Below are positions 57,487 to 64,000 of a DNA stretch of 64,000 nucleotides, piece after piece. The notes under the pieces are model-generated. The model did not search any database, was not told where the DNA came from, and was given only the letters and a program-made list of their open reading frames with translations. Source of the stretch: Endomicrobium sp. (GTDB lineage Bacteria > Elusimicrobiota > Endomicrobiia > Endomicrobiales > Endomicrobiaceae); the NCBI GenBank assembly GCA_031262885.1, contig JAISGV010000003.1, positions 1-64,000 of the forward strand. Direction: 5' to 3'. The first letter of the stretch is position 1, and every line of letters starts with the position of its first letter. The translations under genes and the position numbers were made by a program.

Positions 57487-58992
57487 ATGAGCTTGAATTT
57501 TAATACCCCTTTATTTGAAATTATTAGGGATAAAAATAAATGTATTCAATGCAAAGTTTGTGTTAGACAATGTGCTAATGAAGTACATTGGTATAGTTCG
57601 TATGAAAATATAGTAAATTCTGATAACAATAAATGTGTTAATTGTCACAGATGCGTAATTCTTTGTCCTACAAAAGCTATAACAATTAGAAAGCATAGGC
57701 TAGAGTTCAGAAATAATTCCAATTGGACTAGTAATGCAATAAAAGAAATACAAAAGCAAGCTGATACTGGTGGGGTCCTACTTTCTAGTATGGGTAATCC
57801 TAACAAACTCCCAATATATTGGGACAAGATTTTATTAAATGCCAGTCAAGTTACTAATCCATCTATAGATCCTTTACGCGAACCAATGGAAACTAAAGTG
57901 ATGATAGGAAGAAAACCTGATAAACTTAAGTTTAATAAACAAGGTGATCTTATTACTGATATGCCTCCTCAAATAGAATTAAATGTTCCTATTATGTTTT
58001 CAGCAATGAGTTATGGTTCGATTTCAAAAAATGCTCATGAAGCTTTAGCTAGGGCTGCAACAAAATTAGGAATTTGTTATAACACAGGCGAAGGTGGATT
58101 AAATAAGGATTTCTATAAATATGGTAAAAATACTATTGTTCAAGTTGCTTCTGGTAGATTTGGAGTTTACAAAGATTATTTAAATGCAGGTGTTGGAATT
58201 GAAATTAAAATAGGACAAGGTGCTAAACCTGGTATTGGTGGGCATTTACCTGGTAAAAAAGTTGGAGCAGATGTTTCAGTAACAAGGATGATACCAATAG
58301 GCTCTGATGCAATTTCTCCTGCACCTCATCATGATATATATTCTATAGAAGATTTAAGACAACTTATATTCGCGTTAAAAGAAACTACGAATTACAGTAA
58401 ACCAATTTTTGTAAAAATAGCCGCAGTACATAATGCTGCAGCAATAGCATCTGGAATAGTTAGAGCAGGAGCTGATGTTGTTGTTGTTGATGGTTTTAGA
58501 GGAGGAACAGGCGCAGCTCCAACTAGAGTTAGAGATAATGTAGGAATTCCTATAGAATTTGCATTAGCTTCTATAGATCAAAGATTAAGAGAAGAAGGAA
58601 TTAGAAATTCTGCATCTCTAGTTATATCTGGAAGTATAAGAAATAGTAGTGATATAGTAAAAGCAATAGCTTTAGGAGCTGATGCAGTTTATATAGGATC
58701 AGCAGCTCTTATAGCAATGGGGTGCCATATGTGCAGATCTTGTTCAACAGGAAAATGCAATTGGGGCATAGCTACTCAACAATACGATTTAGTTAAAAGA
58801 CTTAATCCAGATATTATGTATAAAAGGTTAGTAAATCTTATATCAGCATGGAACCACGAGATTCAAGAGATGCTGGGAGGCATGGGAATAAATGCTGTTG
58901 ATAGTCTAAGAGGGAATAAACTTATGTTAAGAGGGATAGATTTAAATGAGACTGAGTTAAGAATATTAGGTATAAAGTATGTTGGCGAATGA
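57487..58992 (+). CDS. gltB: Glutamate synthase, FMN/Fe-S synthase subunit (archaeal type)
   Basis: A 501-residue protein. Two N-terminal [4Fe-4S] motifs (CIQCKVCVRQC at about 18 and CVNCHRCVILCP at about 49) are fused to the FMN barrel of glutamate synthase (about 130-480), with FSAMSYGSIS, NTGEGG, GGHLPGKKV and FRGGTGAAP. The Cys cluster CHMCRSCSTGKC near 420 serves the [3Fe-4S] centre. It adds glutamine-derived ammonia to 2-oxoglutarate using reducing power from the following subunits. The layout is that of archaea, Thermotoga and many Clostridia. Confidence 0.94.
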   Translation: MSLNFNTPLFEIIRDKNKCIQCKVCVRQCANEVHWYSSYENIVNSDNNKCVNCHRCVILCPTKAITIRKHRLEFRNNSNWTSNAIKEIQKQADTGGVLLSSMGNPNKLPIYWDKILLNASQVTNPSIDPLREPMETKVMIGRKPDKLKFNKQGDLITDMPPQIELNVPIMFSAMSYGSISKNAHEALARAATKLGICYNTGEGGLNKDFYKYGKNTIVQVASGRFGVYKDYLNAGVGIEIKIGQGAKPGIGGHLPGKKVGADVSVTRMIPIGSDAISPAPHHDIYSIEDLRQLIFALKETTNYSKPIFVKIAAVHNAAAIASGIVRAGADVVVVDGFRGGTGAAPTRVRDNVGIPIEFALASIDQRLREEGIRNSASLVISGSIRNSSDIVKAIALGADAVYIGSAALIAMGCHMCRSCSTGKCNWGIATQQYDLVKRLNPDIMYKRLVNLISAWNHEIQEMLGGMGINAVDSLRGNKLMLRGIDLNETELRILGIKYVGE

Positions 58993-59039
58993 AGTTTAGT
59001 AGTTTTTTATCTATTAATTTATAGGGAAAATAAATATAT

Positions 59040-59504
59040 ATGAAAAAAATTTATTCATTTGAAGATAAATGTTTAGGTTGTAAATTATGTGAAGTTTATT
59101 GTAAAACTGCGAGATCAAAATCTAAAAATATAATAAAAGCTAATAAAGAAGAAAATATAGATTCAGCTATAATTGTAGAAAAAACTAATAAAGATACACA
59201 TTTTGCTTTACAATGTCGTCATTGTACCGATGCAAAATGTATTAAAGCTTGTATTTCTGGAGCTATTTTTAAAGATGAAATAGGTATAGTACGTTATGAT
59301 AAAGAAAAGTGTGTTAGTTGTCTATCATGTGTTTTAGTTTGTCCATTTGGAGCTGTAAGAAAAAGCGACTTTAATAGTACTGTTACAAAATGTGATTTAT
59401 GTTTCAGTACAGGAAAACCTTTATGTGTAAGTAATTGTCCTAATGATGCAATAAAATTTCTTGATGAAAAAGAGATTGATGATAGGATGGAGATTGTAAA
59501 ATGA
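59040..59504 (+). CDS. Ferredoxin-type polyferredoxin subunit of glutamate synthase
   Basis: A 154-residue electron-transfer protein with four Cys groups: CLGCKLCEVYC (about 13), CRHCTDAKCIKAC (about 59), CVSCLSCVLVCP (about 90) and CDLCFSTGKPLCVSNCP (about 120). This is the DMSO reductase FeS-subunit/CooF-like pattern binding up to four [4Fe-4S] clusters. Placement between the synthase and the FAD subunit suggests it carries electrons between them. It overlaps the next gene by four bases. Confidence 0.9.
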   Translation: MKKIYSFEDKCLGCKLCEVYCKTARSKSKNIIKANKEENIDSAIIVEKTNKDTHFALQCRHCTDAKCIKACISGAIFKDEIGIVRYDKEKCVSCLSCVLVCPFGAVRKSDFNSTVTKCDLCFSTGKPLCVSNCPNDAIKFLDEKEIDDRMEIVK

Positions 59505-60778
59505 AATATTTAATAATAGGGAATAGTGCTGCAGGTGTAAATGCAATTGAAGCCATAAGAAGACTTGATCAGCAAAATAATATAACAGTAATATCAGAAG
59601 AAAATTATCAGATTTATGGAAGACCATTAATTTCTTACTATTTAAGTGGAAAAATTAAATATAAAAATATGTTTAGTTATAAAGAAAAAGATTTTTATAC
59701 TAAAAAAAAAGCAAATTTATTACTTAATACTAAAGTAAATTCTATAAATACTAAAATAAAAAAAATATACACAAATGATAATTTAAGTTTAGAATATGAT
59801 AAGTTGCTTTTAGCTACAGGTAGTTTGCCATTTATACCTTGTATCAAAGGCTTAAAACAGCACATAGATAATAAAAAAGATAGTAATGTATTTACATTTT
59901 TAACTTTTGAGGATAGTTTAAGATTAAAAAATAAAATTAAAAAAACTAGCAAAGTAGTTGTATTAGGAGCAGGTTTGATAGGTTTAAAAGTAGTAGAAGG
60001 TTTATCTGGCCAAGTAGATAATATAACAGTCATAGATTTATCTGATAGGATAATGGCTTCAGTATTAAATGAGATAGAAGCGAATATGGTTAAATCTCAT
60101 ATTGAGAAATGTGGTGATAATGTTTTTTTTAAATTGAAAACAGGTATTTCTGAAGTTAGAAATGATACATTATTACTTTCTAACAATACTGTTATTGATT
60201 ACGACATATTAATTGTTTCTGTTGGAGTAAAACCTAATGTTGAGTTGGCTAAGAATGCTGGATTAAAAATTGGAAAAGGAATAATAGTCAATAATTATTT
60301 ACAAACTTCTAATAAAGATGTGTATGCTGCTGGAGATTGTATTGAATATGAAGATTTATTTTCAAATAATAAGAAACTTTATGCTTTATGGACGAATGCA
60401 ACAAGACAAGGAGAATTAGCTGGGTATAATATGTCAGGTATAAAAATGAAATACTCTCGTTATTTTGCTATAAATGCTATTTCTTTTTTTGGAATGAATT
60501 TACTTTCGGCAGGTATTACAACTGGAAAAGATATTCATAATTATATCATTGAATCTAGTATTAATACTTTTCATATGATAAGTATTTTAAATAATAAATT
60601 AGTTGGATTTGTTTTAATAAATTGTCCAAATAAAAGAGCAGGCATTTATACTACACTTATAAATGATGGAATTGATATTTCTACTTTAGATTATGATATA
60701 ACAACAATGAAAAATATAAAGTTTAGTATATATCCAAAAAAAAATAGAACAAAAAAAATGTGGCAAGGGGCTGCTTAA
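59501..60778 (+). CDS. FAD-dependent pyridine nucleotide-disulphide oxidoreductase-family subunit
   Basis: A 425-residue NADH:rubredoxin/nitrite-reductase-like flavoprotein. FAD fold IIGNSAAGVNAIEAIRR (residue 4), YGRPLISYYLSGK, LATGSLPFIP, NAD fold VVLGAGLIGLKVVEGL (about 150) and DVYAAGDCIEYEDL (about 270) are present. No redox-active Cys pair is seen, so it is not a disulphide reductase. It most likely feeds NAD(P)H electrons to the glutamate synthase through the adjacent polyferredoxin (inference from the operon). Confidence 0.9.
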   Translation: MKYLIIGNSAAGVNAIEAIRRLDQQNNITVISEENYQIYGRPLISYYLSGKIKYKNMFSYKEKDFYTKKKANLLLNTKVNSINTKIKKIYTNDNLSLEYDKLLLATGSLPFIPCIKGLKQHIDNKKDSNVFTFLTFEDSLRLKNKIKKTSKVVVLGAGLIGLKVVEGLSGQVDNITVIDLSDRIMASVLNEIEANMVKSHIEKCGDNVFFKLKTGISEVRNDTLLLSNNTVIDYDILIVSVGVKPNVELAKNAGLKIGKGIIVNNYLQTSNKDVYAAGDCIEYEDLFSNNKKLYALWTNATRQGELAGYNMSGIKMKYSRYFAINAISFFGMNLLSAGITTGKDIHNYIIESSINTFHMISILNNKLVGFVLINCPNKRAGIYTTLINDGIDISTLDYDITTMKNIKFSIYPKKNRTKKMWQGAA

Positions 60779-60808
60779 TTTTACAAACAAAAGGGAAATT
60801 TTTAAATT

Positions 60809-61555
60809 ATGAAGATTATAGACGCTTTAGATGTGCCTTATCGTACTTTAAATAAGTTAATAGATACTGTTCTACTTAATAATAATGAGGAAAACATTAT
60901 TCTAAAAAATATTTTTGGACAGAGATATATTGGACGAGGTTTATCTTATAAAAATTCCTTAATACAGATTTATGGAACTCCTGGAAATGATATGGCTTCT
61001 TATATGAATGGAACTAAAATTGAAGTTTTTGGTAATGGGCAAGATGCGATAGGAAATACAATGAACGAAGGGACCGTAATAATACATGGAGATTGTGGAG
61101 ATACTATTGGTTATGCAATGCGAGGAGGTTCTATATATATAAAAGGTAATGTAGGGTATAGAGTAGGTATACATATGAAAGAATATAAAAATATGAAACC
61201 AGTTATAGTTATAGGAGGTAAAGCAGGAGAATTTTTAGGAGAATATATGGCAGGAGGAATTATTATAGTACTTGGTATAGATATAAGTAAGTCAGAAAAG
61301 ATAGTTGGTAAGTTTTGCGGAACAGGAATGCATGGAGGCGTTATTTACATTTATGAAAACCTCGAAGACTATAATTTCGGGAAAGAAGTAAAAAAATCTG
61401 AATTTAATGAAAAAGATGTAGAGTTATTATCCAAACATATTAAGTTTTATGAAAAAGCTTTTAGTAGAAATTTAGAATATTTAAGAATTGAAAAATTCTC
61501 AAAATATGTAGCGATTGGAAAAAATCCATATTCTAATATGTATTGTAATTATTAA
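60809..61555 (+). CDS. Glutamate synthase GXGXG-domain subunit (archaeal type)
   Basis: A 248-residue right-handed beta-helix protein equal to the C-terminal GltB domain. The repeated G.x.G pattern is clear: GTPGNDMASYMNGTKIEV, GDCGDTIGYAMRGG, GNVGYRVGIHM, GGKAGEFLGEYMAGG (about 50-170). This domain structures the ammonia tunnel between the glutaminase and FMN sites. It completes a full set of split GltB domains within 5.2 kb. Confidence 0.92.
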   Translation: MKIIDALDVPYRTLNKLIDTVLLNNNEENIILKNIFGQRYIGRGLSYKNSLIQIYGTPGNDMASYMNGTKIEVFGNGQDAIGNTMNEGTVIIHGDCGDTIGYAMRGGSIYIKGNVGYRVGIHMKEYKNMKPVIVIGGKAGEFLGEYMAGGIIIVLGIDISKSEKIVGKFCGTGMHGGVIYIYENLEDYNFGKEVKKSEFNEKDVELLSKHIKFYEKAFSRNLEYLRIEKFSKYVAIGKNPYSNMYCNY

Positions 61556-61606
61556 AAGAATATTAAGGTCTGTTTTTTTGTGTTTTAAAATATTGACGGA
61601 GAAATT

Positions 61607-62737
61607 ATGATAAACAGGGAATACAAAAAAGCTTATTTGGAACTTTCTAATGGTATTAAATTAGAAGGTATAGCAATAGGCTCCAAGGTTAGTGTTAGCG
61701 GCGAATTGGTCTTTAATACTGGAATGTTAGGTTATAGTGAAGCAATGACAGATCCATCTTATTTAGGTCAAATATTAGTATTTAGTTTTTGTATTATTGG
61801 TAATTATGGTATTCCTATTCCTAAAGATGGAAATTTTTTTATGTCAAAAGGTCATGAAAGTTCATCAATAAAAACTCAGGGTATTATAGTATCAGATATT
61901 TTTGATGGTTGTTATCATCACGATGGAGGCATTTCTCTTGAAAAATGGATGAAAAAACAATCTGTACCAGGTATTGCAGGAATAGATACAAGATACTTGG
62001 TTCAATTAATAAGAGAAAAAAAAGATTTGTTTGGTAAAATTATTTACGATGATTATCTTATTCAAGACAAAACTAGATTTGAATTTTTAAAAAATTTTAA
62101 AGATAATGATTATATTGAGCCATCTAAATATAACTTAATGCCATCTATATCTACAAAAGAAAAAATATTATTAGGTAATGTTGGATTTAAGAAAAAAGTT
62201 GCAATTGTTGACTGTGGAGCAAAATGGAACATAATTAGAATGTTAATTGAGCGAAATTGCCAAGTAGAATTGTTACCATGGAACACTGATTTTACTAAAA
62301 TTAAATGTGACGGTTGGATCATAAGCAATGGACCAGGTGATCCTAGAAATACAGGCGATTTGGTAAATAGAATAAAAAATGACATTTTATGTTTTGATAA
62401 GCCTGTTCTAGGGATCTGTTTAGGTCATCAATTATTAGCTTTGGCCTCAGGTTTTAATACAAAACGATTAGATCATGGGCACAGAAGTCACAATCAACCG
62501 GTATTCTCATTACCTGAAAAAAAAGCTTATATGTCTAGTCAAAACCATAGATATGCTGTAGAAAAAAGATCAATAAAAAATGATTGGAATTTATGGTTTG
62601 AAAATGCAAATGATAAGTCTGTAGAAGGGTTAAAACATAAAACAAAGCCATTTATGTCAGTTCAATTTCATCCTGAAGCATCCAGTGGTCCAAATGATAC
62701 TGCCTGGATAATGGATAAGTTTGTTAAATTGCTATAG
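61607..62737 (+). CDS. carA: Carbamoyl-phosphate synthase small subunit
   Basis: A 376-residue CarA that hydrolyses glutamine and channels ammonia to CarB for arginine and pyrimidine synthesis. The N-terminal domain has FNTGMLGYSEAMTDPSY and SVPGIAGIDTR. The class I amidotransferase domain has the catalytic Cys271 (VLGICLGHQ), His355 and Glu357 (FHPEAS). Position right after the glutamate synthase genes groups glutamine-consuming enzymes. carB is not in the window. GACGGAG precedes the ATG. Confidence 0.95.
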   Translation: MINREYKKAYLELSNGIKLEGIAIGSKVSVSGELVFNTGMLGYSEAMTDPSYLGQILVFSFCIIGNYGIPIPKDGNFFMSKGHESSSIKTQGIIVSDIFDGCYHHDGGISLEKWMKKQSVPGIAGIDTRYLVQLIREKKDLFGKIIYDDYLIQDKTRFEFLKNFKDNDYIEPSKYNLMPSISTKEKILLGNVGFKKKVAIVDCGAKWNIIRMLIERNCQVELLPWNTDFTKIKCDGWIISNGPGDPRNTGDLVNRIKNDILCFDKPVLGICLGHQLLALASGFNTKRLDHGHRSHNQPVFSLPEKKAYMSSQNHRYAVEKRSIKNDWNLWFENANDKSVEGLKHKTKPFMSVQFHPEASSGPNDTAWIMDKFVKLL

Positions 62738-62831
62738 TTTAATTTTTTATATATTATATTGAGAATTAGAATGTATTTATAATATATTGAATGTATTATA
62801 AATAAAAAATTTGAAAACGTCGGAGGAAAAG

Positions 62832-64000
62832 ATGAAGCAGTCTGGTAGTGATAGTTTGCAAAGGGGATTAAGTGAAAGACACGTACAACTTATTGCAATC
62901 GGCGGAGCTGTTGGAATTGGTTTATTTTTAGCATCTGGAAGTGCAATATCTTCAGCAGGACCGTCTTTATTGTTATCTTATCTTTTAGCTGGTTTTATAG
63001 TTTACTTAATCATGCGGGCTTTGGGAGAAGTTGCTGTTGAAAATCCAGTTTCAGGATCTTTTAGTGCTTATGCTCATAAGTATATAAGTCCTTGTGCAGG
63101 TTTTATGGTAGGTTGGACTTATTGGTTTTTATGGGTTGTAAGTAGTATGACAGAAATTACAGCCATTGGGATATATTGTAATTTTTGGTGGCCTGAGTTA
63201 CCTCAATGGATTCCTGGATTGTTATCTTTAATATGTGTCATGGGTGCAAATTTATTTAGTATAAAAATGTTTGGAGAAATTGAAGTTTGGTTTTCTTTAA
63301 TAAAAGTTATTACAATTGTTCTGATAATAATATTAGGATTATCCATAATTTTCTTTGGTATTGGAAATGGCGGGAAAATAGTAGGATTATCTAATTTATA
63401 TTCTTTACCTGGAGGTTTTTTCCCTTTTGGAATATCAGGAGTATTTAAGGCCTTAGGGATGGTAATATTAGCTTTTGTTGGAATAGAATTTATAGGAGTT
63501 ACGGCAGGGGAAGTAAAAAATCCTGAGAAAACCATTCCTTCTTCTATTAATAAAGTTTTAATAGGTATGTTATTTTTTTATACTGGCACTATTTTCGTAA
63601 TTATGTGTCTTTATCCATGGATGAATATAGCAAAAGGAGGCGGTGTATCTGGCAGTCCATTTGTGGCGACTTTTTCTGGCTTAGGAATAAAGCAAGCAGC
63701 TTCTATAATAAATTTTGTTGTGATAACGGCTGCTTTATCATCTTGTAATAGTGGAATGTTTAGTAATGGAAGGATGCTTTATAATTTAGCATTACAAAAT
63801 CAAGCTCCTAAATTTCTAGGCAAACTAAATTCAAACAAAATACCAGCTAACGGAATTATTTTTACTTTTTTTGTAGCTTTACTAGGGGTAATGTTGAATT
63901 ATGTTATGCCAAATAATGTTTTTATGACTTTAGCCGGTATTTCCACAGCTTTAGGAATCTGGATATTTGCCGTAATAGTTATAGTTCAAATGTGTTCTCG
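62832..64000 (+). CDS. Amino acid permease, AAT/APC family (partial, runs off window)
   Basis: About 390 codons are visible and the frame is open to the window edge. The N-terminal RGLSERHVQLIAIGGAVGIG (about 11-30) and ISSAGPSLLLSYLLAG are the classic APC-family start; around ten hydrophobic spans follow, with AGEVKNPEKTIPS near 225. This group (LysP, AnsP, CycA, ProY) imports amino acids with protons across the plasma membrane; the substrate is not predictable here. A CGGAGGA site gives a clear start. Base composition is higher in G+C than the other membrane-protein genes nearby. Confidence 0.93.
   Translation, partial: MKQSGSDSLQRGLSERHVQLIAIGGAVGIGLFLASGSAISSAGPSLLLSYLLAGFIVYLIMRALGEVAVENPVSGSFSAYAHKYISPCAGFMVGWTYWFLWVVSSMTEITAIGIYCNFWWPELPQWIPGLLSLICVMGANLFSIKMFGEIEVWFSLIKVITIVLIIILGLSIIFFGIGNGGKIVGLSNLYSLPGGFFPFGISGVFKALGMVILAFVGIEFIGVTAGEVKNPEKTIPSSINKVLIGMLFFYTGTIFVIMCLYPWMNIAKGGGVSGSPFVATFSGLGIKQAASIINFVVITAALSSCNSGMFSNGRMLYNLALQNQAPKFLGKLNSNKIPANGIIFTFFVALLGVMLNYVMPNNVFMTLAGISTALGIWIFAVIVIVQMCS

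Noticed and set aside
63203-63535. 110-codon minus-strand frame near the window end
   Set aside because: It lies wholly within the amino acid permease, whose sense frame has clear family motifs and a ribosome site.

Overview
This window is 64 kb of very AT-rich bacterial chromosome (about a quarter to a third G+C by eye). It is densely packed with conserved housekeeping genes and has almost no intergenic space. I see no insertion sequence, prophage, CRISPR array, rRNA or integron. No gene-free stretch exceeds 300 bases; the longest are about 170 bases (40422-40587 and 56216-56387). Apart from one M42-type peptidase gene (55148-56215, minus), every gene lies on the plus strand. TGA is used as a stop and the Trp tRNA has a CCA anticodon, so the code is standard. 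This looks like a reduced, probably host-associated, anaerobic bacterium. Anaerobic markers are the NfnAB transhydrogenase, Pta with an acyl-CoA synthetase, and an archaeal-type ferredoxin-like glutamate synthase. Gene order resembles Clostridia and Deltaproteobacteria (miaB-mutS-mutL-miaA, tilS-ftsH-folP-glmM, nusA-infB-rbfA-nrnA-truB-ribF). However, the sigma factor carries the large non-conserved insertion typical of Gram-negative lineages, and several family variants (long FolP, short AtpH) would fit an Elusimicrobia-like (for example Endomicrobium-like) symbiont. That placement is a guess.

Layout: (1) 1-8.6 kb, translation and transcription: tuf end, rpmG, tRNA-Trp, secE, nusG, rplK, rplA, then directly nusA, infB, rbfA, nrnA, truB, ribF. 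(2) 8.6-12.8 kb: HIT protein and the macromolecular-synthesis operon rpsU-dnaG-rpoD, followed by a compact hairpin cluster with a terminator-like end. (3) 12.8-24.7 kb: folK, nadB, tRNA-Leu, a YbhN-like membrane protein, tilS, ftsH, folP, glmM, glmS, acpS, nnrD. (4) 24.7-29.5 kb: a SemiSWEET sugar carrier, three tRNAs and the proteolysis set clpP-clpX-lon. (5) 29.5-40.4 kb: miaB-mutS-mutL-miaA-murJ, a LipM-like acyltransferase, lysS and a class IV aminotransferase. (6) 40.5-46.5 kb: the full ATP synthase operon atpBEFHAGDC. (7) 46.5-55.1 kb: yebC, ruvC, ruvA, nfnA, nfnB, tpiA, half a transketolase, acyl-CoA synthetase and pta. (8) 55.1-64 kb: a divergent M42 peptidase, a five-gene archaeal-type glutamate synthase operon, carA and the start of an amino acid permease.

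Together the genes describe a cell that keeps full expression machinery, mismatch repair, wall precursor synthesis, folate and NAD synthesis and its own ATP synthase. It appears to assimilate nitrogen through glutamine and glutamate and to run fermentative redox balancing through ferredoxin. I found no convincing undescribed multi-gene system. The most interesting points are erosion or specialisation of core proteins (ClpX without its zinc domain, a very short AtpH, a MiaB motif change, a lone transketolase N-half), a mutS reading frame whose best ribosome site points at an ATA codon, long poly(A) tracts inside genes, and the unidentified hairpin cluster after rpoD.
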